NCBI RefSeq assembly: GCF_009760925.1
Contig: NZ_VRLV01000001.1
Span: 310,001-374,000 of the forward strand
Direction of reading: 5' to 3'
Length of the DNA stretch: 64,000 nt
From: Nonomuraea typhae
Lineage (GTDB): Bacteria > Actinomycetota > Actinomycetes > Streptosporangiales > Streptosporangiaceae
A program made the position numbers and the translations under genes. The notes beneath the pieces are model-generated. The model was not told the origin of the DNA and did no database searches. It worked only from the letters and a program-made list of their open reading frames with translations. Shown here piece by piece: positions 8,811 through 17,295 of the stretch (its first letter is position 1; the number at the start of each line of letters is the position of its first letter).

Positions 8811-9779
8811 GTGGACCAGGATGACCTCCACGCCCAGCTCGTCCTGCTCGGCCTGCACCCCGACGCCGCCCGCGGCTACGAACTGCTCCTGCGCACCCCG
8901 CACGCCACCGCCGGCGACCTCGCCGCCGCCCTGGGCATGACCGAGGACGCCGCCCGCACCGCACTCAAGGACCTCACGGCCTGGGGCCTGGCCACCCGCC
9001 ACGACACCGGCCGCGGCAGCCGCGCCGTCATCCCCGCCGCCGGTCTCAGCGCCCTGGTACGGCGCCGCCAGGCCGACGTCGAGCGCGCGGGAATCGCCGT
9101 GGGCAACGCCTTCGAGGCCCGCCGCCCGGCCAGGAGAGGCGGCGTGGAGTCCCCGGTCGAGGTGGTGACGGGCTCGGCGGTGAAGGTGCGCATCCGGCAA
9201 CTGGTCGCCGGCGTGCGCCACGAGATCCGCCGCCTGGACCGCCCGCCGCACCTGTTCGGCACCGCGAACCGGGCCGAGCTGGAGCAACTGGCCCGCGGCG
9301 TCGCCTACCGGGTCGTGTACTCGCGCGCCTGCCTGGAGCAGCCCGGCTACCTGGAGGGCAACGTGATCCCGTGCGTGGAGGCGGGCGAGCAGGCCAGGGT
9401 CGCCGCCGAGCTGCCGGTCAACATGACGATCCTGGACCACGACCTGGCCTGGATGGCCCGCCCCGAGGACGGCCTCGACGCCACCCTCACGATCGTGTAC
9501 GCGGGCGGCCTCCTCGAGGCGCTGATCGGCCTGTTCGAGCTCTGCTGGTCCGGCGGCCTCCCGCTGCACCGGGCCACCGGCGAGCGCGCCGCGATCGGCC
9601 CGGACGACCGGCAGCTCCTGGCGCTGCTGCACGCCGGCGTCAGCGACGTGCGGGCGGCCGAGACGCTGGGCATGAGCCGGCGCACGTTCTACCGCCGCCT
9701 GGAGCAGCTCATGGCCCGCACCTCGACGGCCAACCGGTTCCAGCTCGCGGTCGCGGCCGCGCACGAGGGCTGGCTGTGA
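8811..9779 (+). CDS. TrmB-like / LuxR-type helix-turn-helix regulator
   Basis: A 322-residue regulator with an N-terminal TrmB-like winged helix (L-L-R-T-P-H-A-T-A-G-D-L-A-A-A-L-G-M, residues about 24-45), a central sensor-like region, and a C-terminal HTH (D-V-R-A-A-E-T-L-G-M-S-R-R-T-F-Y-R-R-L, about 281-300). This architecture is common among Streptosporangiales and Streptomyces regulators of unknown ligand. It has its own leaderless promoter after the purine operon and its TGA overlaps the ATG of a second regulator at 9779. It may control the purine genes by proximity, but no operator was recognised. Confidence 0.8.
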   Translation: MDQDDLHAQLVLLGLHPDAARGYELLLRTPHATAGDLAAALGMTEDAARTALKDLTAWGLATRHDTGRGSRAVIPAAGLSALVRRRQADVERAGIAVGNAFEARRPARRGGVESPVEVVTGSAVKVRIRQLVAGVRHEIRRLDRPPHLFGTANRAELEQLARGVAYRVVYSRACLEQPGYLEGNVIPCVEAGEQARVAAELPVNMTILDHDLAWMARPEDGLDATLTIVYAGGLLEALIGLFELCWSGGLPLHRATGERAAIGPDDRQLLALLHAGVSDVRAAETLGMSRRTFYRRLEQLMARTSTANRFQLAVAAAHEGWL

Positions 9780-10705
9780 TGACGGAGGACCTGAAGAAGG
9801 CGCTTGAGGACGGCCCGTTCAGCGCCGCGCTGCGCCTGGCCATCCAGGAGAGCGGACTCAGCCTCGACCGGCTCCAGCACCGGCTGCGCGAACGCGACGT
9901 CTCGGTCAGCCGGACCGCCCTGAGCTACTGGCAGTCCGGACGCACCCAGCCGGAGCGCCCGGCCTCCCTGCGGGCCGTCCGCGTGCTGGAGGAGATGCTG
10001 GCCGTACCCGAAGGCGGGCTGCTGGACCTGCTCGGCCCGCCACGCCCGCGCGGCCGGTGGGCCGGGCAGCTCGCGCCCAGGCCGCCGCGCCCGGACCGGT
10101 CGTGGGCCAGGCCGGAAGGGCTCCGGCGGGCCCTGGCCCAGCTCGACGCCACCCCGGAGAGCCTGACGAACCCGGCGTGCCTGCGCCACAGCGTCCTGGT
10201 CCGGCTGGACGCCCACCGCCAGATCCGCACCGTGAGCACGCAGACCGTGTTCTGCGCCACCCGGCAGGAGGCGTGGCGGGCGCTGGTCGTCTGCCACGCC
10301 TACATGGCCGGGGCCGGCGGGCCCGCGATCGAGCAGGCCCGCGGCTGGCGTCCCGGCCGCATCAGGGCCGACGAGGAGACCGGCATCGAGGTCCACGAGA
10401 TGCTGCTGGACCGGACCCTGCCCGCGGGCGAGAGCACGGTCGCCGCCCGCACCCTCGCCTACCCGCCCGGTCACCTCGACCCGCACACCGTCTGGCGGGC
10501 CGAGCCCGGCACGCGGGAGCTGACGGTGGAGGTGGAGTTCGCCCCGGGGGCGCTGCCGGCGCGCTGCCACGCCTACCACCACGCCTCGATCGCCCACCCC
10601 AGGACCGCCGTGCGGGAGCTGTGGATCGGCGCCTCCCGCACCGCCGCCCGCATCGTCCTCGACCCGGAGCCCGGACTGCACGGCGTCGCCTGGGAATGGG
10701 ACTAG
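9779..10705 (+). CDS. XRE-like DNA-binding protein coupled to the upstream regulator
   Basis: A 308-residue protein whose first 75 residues look like an XRE HTH (F-S-A-A-L-R-L-A-I-Q-E-S-G-L-S-L, then V-S-R-T-A-L-S-Y-W-Q-S-G-R-T-Q-P). The remaining 230 residues resemble no domain I can name; they are rich in beta-strand-like segments. The ATG at 9779 overlaps the TGA of the upstream regulator (9777-9779), so translation is coupled and the two probably act together. The open frame extends further upstream, but only inside the previous gene. Target genes and ligand are unknown. Confidence 0.75.
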   Translation: MTEDLKKALEDGPFSAALRLAIQESGLSLDRLQHRLRERDVSVSRTALSYWQSGRTQPERPASLRAVRVLEEMLAVPEGGLLDLLGPPRPRGRWAGQLAPRPPRPDRSWARPEGLRRALAQLDATPESLTNPACLRHSVLVRLDAHRQIRTVSTQTVFCATRQEAWRALVVCHAYMAGAGGPAIEQARGWRPGRIRADEETGIEVHEMLLDRTLPAGESTVAARTLAYPPGHLDPHTVWRAEPGTRELTVEVEFAPGALPARCHAYHHASIAHPRTAVRELWIGASRTAARIVLDPEPGLHGVAWEWD

Positions 10706-10709
10706 GCCG

Positions 10710-11621
10710 TCAGCGCTGCATGGCCGGTGCGCCGGCGCCCCGCCGTACCAGCCGCGGCGTGCCGCTCCCGTCGGCGGGGACGGCGAACACCGCCCCGTCC
10801 CTGCCGTAGGCCACGGTGGCGTCGTCCAGCCACTCCGCCTGGTCGTCCACGTCGCCAGGTTCGGCCAGCGGCGTCTGCCGCAGGCTCGCCAGGTCCATGA
10901 CGTGCAGCCGCCAGCGCTCACCCGAGCGCTTCTTGTAGGCCACGCGGGTCCCGTCCGGCGAGAGCGACGGGCACTCCACCCCCTCTGCGACGGCGCTGAG
11001 CGAGCGTGCGCCGAGCCGCCCCCGCATCAGCCGGACCTTCCCCGCCGACCCCATCGTCACGTAGAACGTCTCGTCGTCCCCGGCGAAGGTGACGCCCCAG
11101 AAGTTGCGGTCCTCCCGCAGGTACGGCCGGCCGTCCACGGTGACCGCGAAGTCCTCCAGCGAGCCGTGAAGGGCGCCGGTGCGCGTGTCGTAGACGCCGG
11201 TGGTGGTGGCGAACGCGCCCGGATCGTAGGAGTCGCCGCTGCGGAACACCGTCCAGGCGGCCAGCCGTCCGCTGGGGGAGACCCGGGCGCGGCTCGGCGT
11301 GCCGTCGATCCGGATCGGCTCGGCCGCCTCCTTGCCGCCGCGCAGGATCGCCGCCTCGAACCCCGCCGGGATCGCCACCGGCCGCAGGCACACCGTCGTG
11401 CCCCGGGCCGTGTACGAGCGCAGGCACCTGACCCCGAGACGGGCCACCCCGCCCCGGTCCACGCGGGAGAGCTCGCCCCGGTCGTCCAGGAACACCAGCG
11501 TCCCCGGCCCGGACGCCGCGGCGGCGGACCCTCCTCCGGCCGCCTCGGAGGTCCGGGCCACATATGCGGCGCACGCCACCAGGACCACCCCGATCGCCAC
11601 GCCTCCGGCCAGCCGTTTCAT
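10710..11621 (-). CDS. membrane-anchored TolB-like beta-propeller protein
   Basis: A 303-residue protein with an N-terminal hydrophobic segment (residues about 7-22) and a body with repeats such as S-P-S-G-R-L-A-A-W and S-P-D-G-T-R-V-A-Y, which are WD40/PD40-like propeller blades. The ATG at 11621 has GAGGAGG upstream and overlaps the end of the MFS gene by four bases, so the two form an operon. Longer open reading in this frame upstream is antisense-like shadow of the MFS gene. Extracytoplasmic location is inferred from the N-terminal segment; function is unknown. Confidence 0.75.
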   Translation of the reverse strand: MKRLAGGVAIGVVLVACAAYVARTSEAAGGGSAAAASGPGTLVFLDDRGELSRVDRGGVARLGVRCLRSYTARGTTVCLRPVAIPAGFEAAILRGGKEAAEPIRIDGTPSRARVSPSGRLAAWTVFRSGDSYDPGAFATTTGVYDTRTGALHGSLEDFAVTVDGRPYLREDRNFWGVTFAGDDETFYVTMGSAGKVRLMRGRLGARSLSAVAEGVECPSLSPDGTRVAYKKRSGERWRLHVMDLASLRQTPLAEPGDVDDQAEWLDDATVAYGRDGAVFAVPADGSGTPRLVRRGAGAPAMQR

Positions 11622-12835
11622 GTCCTCCTCCGCTTGAGGACGGCGACGCCCAGCACTCCCGTCAGCGCCGCGCAGAACAGGGTGAACGCGGCGGGCAGGC
11701 CCTGCCCGGCGGCCAGGGCCCCGAAGCAGATCGCGCCGCCCATCCGGGCCACCGCCTGGCCGGTCTGCACCAGGGCCAGCCCGCTGGCCCGCAGCCGCTC
11801 GGGCAGCCGGGGCGCCAGGCAGGCCATCAGGACACCGTCGGTGGCCGCGTAGAACAGGCCGTGCAGCACCAGGACGGCTGCCGCCGCCGGCCACGCGGGC
11901 AGCACCCCGCCGGCGCCGAGCAGCAGGTAGGCCAGGGCCAGCAGCGCGTGCCCGGCCAGGAACACCCGCCGGCCGCCCACGCGATCGGCCAGCCTGCCCA
12001 CCGGCACCGCGGCGGCCAGGAACACCAGCGAGGTGGCCAGCGGAAGCAGCGGCAGCGCCCCCGGCCCCAGGCCCGACTGGCGTTGCACGGCCACGAACAG
12101 GAACGCGTCGCCGGCCGTACCCAGGCCCAGGCAGGTGGCGACCACGGCGACGCGGCGCACGGACGGCTCGCGCAGCAGCCGCCACCCCTCACGCACCGAC
12201 ACCCGCGGACCGGCGGCGGGCGCCGGCCGCGTGCCCCGCACGAAACAGGCCAGGATGAGCACCCCGACCAGGGCCAGGCAGAAGCTCACCCCGAACACCG
12301 TGTCGTAGGCCGAGCCCACCGCGGCCACCAGCGTGAAGGCGAGAATCGGGCCGAGCAGCGCGCCCGCGGTGTCCAGCGCCCGGTGCACGCCGAACGCGGC
12401 GCCGAGCAGCGGCGGGGGAGTGGCGGCGGCGATGAGCGCGTCGCGCGGGGCGGCCCGCAGGCCCTTGCCCGCGCGGTCCACGGCCACGGCCGCGCCGACG
12501 CCGGGCAGCGACCCGCCGGCCAGCGGGAACGACAACTTGGCCGCGGCCGACAGGGCGTATCCGGCCAGGGCGACGGCCTTGGGCCGCGAGGTGCGGTCGG
12601 CCAGGTGGCCGCCGGCCAGGCGCAGGACGGCACCGGCCCCGGTGTACAGGCCGTCCAGGATGCCGAGGTGCAGGTAGCCGGCGCCCACGCCGTACAGCAG
12701 GTACATGGGCAGAAAGGCAGCCACCATCTCGGCGGAGACGTCGGTGAAGAAGCTGACCAGCCCCAGCGCGACCACGGTGGCGGGCACCCGGCCCAGCCGC
12801 CGCGCGCCGGGAGCGCGGATGGTCGAGACGTACAC
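11618..12835 (-). CDS. MFS transporter
   Basis: A 405-residue, about 12-segment major facilitator. The loop between segments 2 and 3 reads G-G-H-L-A-D-R-T-S-R-P, and a charged D-R-A-G-K-G-L-R motif follows segment 5; both are found in a group of MFS proteins of unknown substrate. I chose GTG 12835 because GGAAAGGA precedes it; a GTG 33 bases upstream in the same frame (12868) falls inside the terminator stem of the phosphatase gene and lacks a ribosome binding site. It is followed with overlap by the propeller protein gene. Substrate unknown. Confidence 0.85.
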   Translation of the reverse strand: MYVSTIRAPGARRLGRVPATVVALGLVSFFTDVSAEMVAAFLPMYLLYGVGAGYLHLGILDGLYTGAGAVLRLAGGHLADRTSRPKAVALAGYALSAAAKLSFPLAGGSLPGVGAAVAVDRAGKGLRAAPRDALIAAATPPPLLGAAFGVHRALDTAGALLGPILAFTLVAAVGSAYDTVFGVSFCLALVGVLILACFVRGTRPAPAAGPRVSVREGWRLLREPSVRRVAVVATCLGLGTAGDAFLFVAVQRQSGLGPGALPLLPLATSLVFLAAAVPVGRLADRVGGRRVFLAGHALLALAYLLLGAGGVLPAWPAAAAVLVLHGLFYAATDGVLMACLAPRLPERLRASGLALVQTGQAVARMGGAICFGALAAGQGLPAAFTLFCAALTGVLGVAVLKRRRT

Positions 12836-12860
12836 GGCGAATCCTTTCCAGGCGGGAGAA

Positions 12861-12907
12861 GGGGACACGGGACGGGCGTGGCGAGGGGGGTGGCGTCCCG
12901 TGTCCCC
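12861..12907 (-). terminator. rho-independent-like terminator after the metallophosphatase
   Basis: Arms 12861-12873 and 12895-12907 are a perfect 13-bp inverted repeat (GGGGACACGGGAC / GTCCCGTGTCCCC) around a 21-base loop, just downstream of the phosphatase stop. There is no T-tract, as is usual in high-GC actinobacteria. Confidence 0.7.
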
Positions 12908-12914
12908 CGGCTTG

Positions 12915-14999
12915 TCAGGAGCCGATGCTCACGTCGTCGACGGCGGCCTCGACCAGGCTGGCGCCGCCCATGTCGCCGGCCTCGACGGTGATGCGGACCG
13001 TCTGGCCGGCGAAGGCCGACAGGTCCGCGCTCGCCGTCGTCCAGGCGCCGTCCAGGTCGGCGCCGGACGTGCCCTTCCTCTCGAAGACGACGGACGTGCC
13101 GACCTTGACCCGGAAGAAGTCCTCCGGGCCGGCGTTGTCGCGATGGGCGAAGGCGTAGGAGAAGGTCAGCGTGGGCGCGCCGGCCGGCAGCGTGACCTCG
13201 GGGGAGCGCATGCTGGTGACGCCGCCGTCCACGTCGTGGGCGCCCGGGCCGGAGCCGGCCAGCCTGCCGGTCACCAGGGCGTTGACGCCGCTGACCGTGG
13301 CGCCGAGCTGCTTGACGCCCTCCTCCGCGGTCTCCTCGGGGTCGCCGCGCTGCCAGCGGCCGGTGGTGGCGGTGTCGGCGCCGGCCGCGTTCACGGTCCA
13401 GCCCCTGTCGCTCTCGAAGTCGTCGGCGAACACCGCGGGGGTCCCGACGCGCAGCGCGACGGCCGCGGTCCTGGTCAGGGCGCCGGACGTGCCGGTCACG
13501 GTCAGGCTGTGGGTGCCGGCCGGGGTGCCCGGGGCGGCGGTGACGGTGAGGGCGGCGTCTGCCGTACCTCCGGCCGGGGGCGTCACCGACGACGGCGAGA
13601 TCGACGCGGTGACGCCGGACGGCTGGCCCGAGACGGTGAGCTGCGTCGCCGACGCGAAGCCGTTCAGGCTGGAGACGCGGACCGCCGCGGTGGCGGACGC
13701 GCCCGGGGCGACCGTCACCGGGTCCGCGGACACGCCGAAGTCTGGGCTCGTGCTCGCGCGGTGGCAGGTCGCCGAGCCGCTGTCGGTGAAGGTACGGCCG
13801 GCGATCGGCACGAAGTCGAAGCGGTAGCCGGTGCTCGACAGCGTCAGCTTCAGCACGCCGTGGGTGTTGGCGTTCTTGGCCTGCAGGTTCGCCGGGTTGC
13901 TGCCGCTCAGGCCGTAGAAGCTGCGGCCGCCGGTGCCGACCAGGATCTCGCGGACGCCGTCGGCCTTCGCGGCGCCCTGATGATCCTGCGGCGCCCAGCG
14001 CTGGTAGTTGTGGTCGTGCCCGGCCAGCAACAGGTCGGCCTTGTGGTCGTACAGCGCCTTCCACAGGGGCCGGGTGCCGGTCGAGGGGCTGTGGTTGCCG
14101 ACGTTGTACAGCGGATGGTGCAGGTAGGCCGCGGTGCACGGCTTCGTGGTGGCCGCCAGGTCGCGGCGCAGCCACTGCTCCTGGGCCGAGCCCGCGCTCA
14201 TCGAGATGTTGCTGTTGAGGGCGACGAAGTGCCAGTCGCCGACGTCCCAGCTGTAGTAGCCCTGGCCGCGGGCGCCGGCGCGGGCGCCGAAGTAGTCGAA
14301 GTACCCGGCGGCGCCGCTGGTGTTGTACTCGTGGTTGCCCGGGGTCGGGTACGTCTTGGTGAAGAAGGAGCCCCAGGTTCGTGCGTAGTCGCCCCGGTAC
14401 TCGCTGAGCGTGCCGCTGTCGTAGGCGTTGTCGCCGGTGGTGAAGACGGCGGCCGGGTTCATGGCGGTGATCAGCCTGGCCGTCTCGGAGCACTGGCTGC
14501 CGCAGATGTCACCGGCGCCGGCCACGACGACGTCGGCCGTGGCACCGCTCTCGTAGCCGGTGACGGCGTACCTGCTGGCGGGGTTCTTGAGGTCCGGGGT
14601 CACGCGTACGCAGTCGCCCCGCAGGGAACGGGTGGTGAGCGTGCGGTCGCGGCCGTGGGCCCGGGTGAGGGTGAGCCGGCCGGACGTGGAGCCGGTCAGG
14701 GTGAGGGTGTCCGTGTCACGCAGGTCCAGGCCCTCGATGCGCAGGCGCATCCAGGTGGCGCCTTCCTCGCAGACGTTCTGAGGGGAGGGGCCGGACAGGT
14801 TCGTGTCATGCGTTTCCGCGCCGGGCTGGGGGATCTGGGGGACAACGCCGGCCTGGGGGATCTGGATCTGGAGCCGGGGCTGGGGGATCTGGACCTGGGA
14901 TCGGGGCTGGGGGATGGCGGCGGCCTCGGCCGGGGCGGTGACGCCGAGTAACAGCAGGCAGGTCGTGCCGGCGATGAGGCGGTGTCGGTGAGGGATCAC
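12915..14999 (-). CDS. secreted metallophosphoesterase (purple acid phosphatase-like)
   Basis: A 694-residue exported protein with a Sec signal peptide (about residues 1-27, ending A-E-A-A-A). A Pro/Gln-rich stretch with repeated I-P-Q-P units (about 28-60) precedes the catalytic calcineurin-like domain, in which metal ligands are visible as G-D-I-C, G-D-N-A-Y-D, G-N-H-E-Y, H-H-P-L-Y and G-H-D-H-N-Y. Beta-sandwich domains follow, the last with an F-x-D-D-F-E-S-D-R-G-W-type start typical of carbohydrate-binding or protease-associated jelly rolls. The start is GTG 14999 with AGAGGAAG upstream. It stands alone with its own promoter and terminator; phosphate scavenging is the likely role, by family knowledge. 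Confidence 0.88.
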   Translation of the reverse strand: MIPHRHRLIAGTTCLLLLGVTAPAEAAAIPQPRSQVQIPQPRLQIQIPQAGVVPQIPQPGAETHDTNLSGPSPQNVCEEGATWMRLRIEGLDLRDTDTLTLTGSTSGRLTLTRAHGRDRTLTTRSLRGDCVRVTPDLKNPASRYAVTGYESGATADVVVAGAGDICGSQCSETARLITAMNPAAVFTTGDNAYDSGTLSEYRGDYARTWGSFFTKTYPTPGNHEYNTSGAAGYFDYFGARAGARGQGYYSWDVGDWHFVALNSNISMSAGSAQEQWLRRDLAATTKPCTAAYLHHPLYNVGNHSPSTGTRPLWKALYDHKADLLLAGHDHNYQRWAPQDHQGAAKADGVREILVGTGGRSFYGLSGSNPANLQAKNANTHGVLKLTLSSTGYRFDFVPIAGRTFTDSGSATCHRASTSPDFGVSADPVTVAPGASATAAVRVSSLNGFASATQLTVSGQPSGVTASISPSSVTPPAGGTADAALTVTAAPGTPAGTHSLTVTGTSGALTRTAAVALRVGTPAVFADDFESDRGWTVNAAGADTATTGRWQRGDPEETAEEGVKQLGATVSGVNALVTGRLAGSGPGAHDVDGGVTSMRSPEVTLPAGAPTLTFSYAFAHRDNAGPEDFFRVKVGTSVVFERKGTSGADLDGAWTTASADLSAFAGQTVRITVEAGDMGGASLVEAAVDDVSIGS

Positions 15000-15058
15000 G
15001 GACGGGTCTTCCTCTCGGGGGTGTGCCGATCTGGTTCCGCGGGCCCACGGCGATCCGA

Positions 15059-15099
15059 AAACTAGTCAACCTGACCGGAGGGTCAATGGGTTGGTCAGG
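15059..15099 (-). promoter_or_regulatory. promoter and inverted-repeat operator for the metallophosphatase
   Basis: On the minus strand TTGACC (15081-15086), a 16-base spacer and TAGTTT (15059-15064) form a good promoter. The inverted repeat CCTGACC / GGTCAGG (15070-15076 and 15093-15099) brackets the -35 box, which suggests control by a dimeric regulator. The motif is not the usual direct-repeat PHO box. Confidence 0.55.
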
Positions 15100-15444
15100 T
15101 ATTCCGTGAATGGTCTGGTTCGGGGGTCCAGGTGAGAGGAGGGTGCCGGCGAGGCCAACGCTGATTGTTCCGTGAATTGAGGGGAAGGCCAGCCGGATTT
15201 ATGGTGATAAATCCGGATATGCGGCCGTGGCGCGGCACGTCCGTGCCACTGGCACACCCGTCCACGCAGCTCACGGCCCCGCCCGCCGGCCCCGGTTCCG
15301 CGGCACGGGAAGCGCGCGTCGGCCGGCGCCCTCGGGGTGCCCGCGCGGGTCAGCGGTCACGGGATGCCAACGCCGTTTCGCGGACCGGGTGTGTGCGCCA
15401 ACCAGCGGGCGGGTGTGCGCCAGCGGGTGGATCGGGGATGTGCG
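15100..15444 (-). other. gene-free stretch between phosphatase promoter and CGNR gene
   Basis: I see no supportable gene here. A 63-codon minus-strand frame (15066-15257) has no ribosome binding site and no recognisable residues. Near 15390-15432 the 10-mer GTGTGCGCCA occurs twice, each followed by an AGCGGG-type sequence, a short imperfect duplication just downstream of the CGNR gene. Confidence 0.4.
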
Positions 15445-15993
15445 TCAGTCGGTGGTCCGGCGGCGCTCCCGGTAGGCCCGGACCTTCGCGATGCTCCCGC
15501 ATCCCCGCGCCTCCGACCCGCCCGGGCTCATCACGCACCACCGGCGGCTGCCGTTGCGGCTGTGGTCGTAGAAGACCCATGAGCAGTCCGGGCACGCCTT
15601 CAGCCGCGCCCACTGGCCGGCCCGTACCGCCTCGGCCACCACCGCCAGGATCGCGCCGCCCGCCGTACCGTCCTCGGGGACCAGGGCGAGCGGCGGCCGG
15701 CCGGGATCCGCGGAGAGCTCCGCGCGCAGGGGGTGCCGCGCCAGCCACGGGCCGAGCGTGACGGGCCGCGCCTCGCCCAGCGCGGCCCGCAACGCCGCCC
15801 GCAGTTCCGCGATCCCGGGCGCGTCCTTCCGGCCGGGGAAGGCGAAGGCGGGCAGGTCGGCCCGCCAGGCGGCCGGGTCGGCGAGCAGGGCGGGGAGCCG
15901 GTCCTCGGGCGCCCGGGTGTCGTTGGGCACCCACCACGTGTTGAGGAACGTCCGCACCTGCTCCAGCGCACCCGGCGCCGCGCTCTCGCTCAT
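15445..15993 (-). CDS. CGNR zinc finger transcription regulator (altered finger)
   Basis: A 182-residue regulator. Its N-terminal two thirds match the ABATE domain of the CGNR family (F-L-N-T-W near residue 16 in place of the usual F-x-N-T), and the C-terminus has the finger with C-P-D-C, F-Y-D-H-S-R-N, R-R-W-C and a final A-K-V-R-A-Y-R. The name-giving C-G-N-R is C-G-S-I here and about eight extra residues separate it from R-R-W-C. The ATG at 15993 appears leaderless: TAAACT lies six bases upstream. It is divergent from an MFS gene and separated by only 45 bases filled with related palindromic sites, so it probably represses itself and the transporter. Confidence 0.85.
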   Translation of the reverse strand: MSESAAPGALEQVRTFLNTWWVPNDTRAPEDRLPALLADPAAWRADLPAFAFPGRKDAPGIAELRAALRAALGEARPVTLGPWLARHPLRAELSADPGRPPLALVPEDGTAGGAILAVVAEAVRAGQWARLKACPDCSWVFYDHSRNGSRRWCVMSPGGSEARGCGSIAKVRAYRERRRTTD

Positions 15994-16056
15994 GTAACCA
16001 GTTTACGCGATAGCCGGTAACTGTTACCGTCTAAATGTATGACCGGTAAACAGTAT
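15994..16056. promoter_or_regulatory. divergent promoter region with three related operator sites
   Basis: A perfect palindrome CGGTAACTGTTACCG occupies 16015-16029. Related sites flank it: GTAACCAGTTTAC at 15994-16006, overlapping the -10 of the CGNR gene, and CGGTAAACAGTAT at about 16043-16055, inside the first codons of the MFS gene. For the MFS gene, TTTACG (16002-16007), a 17-base spacer and TACCGT (16025-16030) give a promoter whose -10 lies in the palindrome and whose transcript would begin at about the ATG. Confidence 0.65.
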
Positions 16057-17277
16057 CTGGCCGTGCTCCGCTCACCCGGGATCGGCGTCTGGTTCGCGGT
16101 CCTGGTCTGCCAGCGCTTCCCGGTGGCCGCCGCGCCGCTCGCGCTCGTCTTCCTCGGCCACGCCGCCACCGGCTCCTACGCCGTCGGCGCCCTGCTGGGC
16201 GGCGGCCACGCCCTGGCCGAGGCGGTCGCCGCCGGTCCGCTGGGCAGGCGCTTCGACCGCAGGCCGGCGCGCGCCGAGGCCGCCCTGGTGCTGGGCGTCG
16301 AGGCGGGCGCGTTCGCGCTGCTGGCCGCGTTCGCCGCCACGCCGCGCGGCCCCTGGACCGTGCCGGGCATGCTCGCTCTGGCCGGGCTGGGCGGCGCGAT
16401 CTCCGCGGGCGCCAACGGCGGCCTCCGCGCCCTCCTGGTACGGCTGGCACCGGGCGAGCGCCGGATCCCCGCGCTCAGCCTCGAATCGGCGGCCAGCACC
16501 ACGGTCTGGACCGTCGCCCCGGCCGTCGTCGCCCTCCTGGCGGCGGCCGACCCGCGCATCGCGGTGCTCCTGATGGCCGCCACGGCCGCCGCCGGCGCCC
16601 TGATCGCCCGCCGTCTCGCCGACCCGTCTCGTGCGTCCGGCTCCTCGGTTGCCGGCCGCCTAGCCGAGCCGTCTCGCGCGGGCACCGCCACCCCGGCCGG
16701 CCTCTGGCGGACCGGCTGGCCCGCGATGGCCTTCGACGGCGCGATGATGTTCGCCTTCGGCGCCGTCAGCCTGGCGCTCCCCACGCTTCTGATCACCCAC
16801 GGCGCCGGCGCCGGCCTGTCCGGCCCCGTCCTGACGGCCTACACGCTGGCCGGCATCGGCGGCGGCCTCCTCTACGGCGTCCGCGCCTGGCGCGGCAGCC
16901 CGCTGGCCCACGCCACGCTGCTGGCCACGGGCATCGGCCTCGCCCTGGGCGCCGCCGCCCTCGTGCCCGCGCTGGGCCTGGTGGTGGTCCTGTTCGCCGC
17001 CGCCGGCCTCCTGCAGACCCCCGCTCTGACCGCCCGCGCCGTGGCCCTGCAGGACCGGCTGCCCGAGTCGCAGTGGGCCGTGGGCTTCTCCGGCATGTAC
17101 GCCGCGGGCGGCCTCGGGTACGGCGCCGCCGGGCTGAGCGTGGCCTGGCTCGTGGACCGGATCGGCGCCCAGCCCGCGATCGGCCTCTGCGTGGCGCTGA
17201 GCACGCTGGTCGTCCTGGTCTCGTCCGCCGCGGAATCCCGCGCCGCTGTCGAACTCCGGCCCGCTCGCGCGTCATGA
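16039..17277 (+). CDS. MFS transporter, divergent from CGNR regulator
   Basis: A 412-residue, twelve-segment major facilitator of the drug-efflux-like type. The central cytoplasmic loop (about residues 193-226) contains an imperfect duplication, L-A-D-P-S-R-A followed by L-A-E-P-S-R-A. There is no Shine-Dalgarno sequence and the ATG lies eight bases behind a -10 box, so translation is probably leaderless. A divergently encoded CGNR regulator and a set of operators argue that expression is induced by a ligand, probably the transported compound. A YCII-domain gene follows after 18 bases. Substrate unknown. Confidence 0.85.
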   Translation: MTGKQYLAVLRSPGIGVWFAVLVCQRFPVAAAPLALVFLGHAATGSYAVGALLGGGHALAEAVAAGPLGRRFDRRPARAEAALVLGVEAGAFALLAAFAATPRGPWTVPGMLALAGLGGAISAGANGGLRALLVRLAPGERRIPALSLESAASTTVWTVAPAVVALLAAADPRIAVLLMAATAAAGALIARRLADPSRASGSSVAGRLAEPSRAGTATPAGLWRTGWPAMAFDGAMMFAFGAVSLALPTLLITHGAGAGLSGPVLTAYTLAGIGGGLLYGVRAWRGSPLAHATLLATGIGLALGAAALVPALGLVVVLFAAAGLLQTPALTARAVALQDRLPESQWAVGFSGMYAAGGLGYGAAGLSVAWLVDRIGAQPAIGLCVALSTLVVLVSSAAESRAAVELRPARAS

Positions 17278-17295
17278 GGGAGAAGGAGGTCCATC

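Noticed and set aside
12705..14951. 748-codon plus-strand frame opposite the metallophosphatase
   Set aside because: The minus-strand phosphatase has all metal-binding motifs; this frame is Gly/Val/Ala/Arg-rich shadow.
15059..15099. PHO box for PhoP control of the phosphatase
   Set aside because: The site is an inverted repeat of CCTGACC, not the direct 11-bp GTTCACC-type repeats known for PhoP.
15066..15257. 63-codon minus-strand frame in the gap near 15100
   Set aside because: No ribosome binding site, covers the phosphatase promoter, no similarity.
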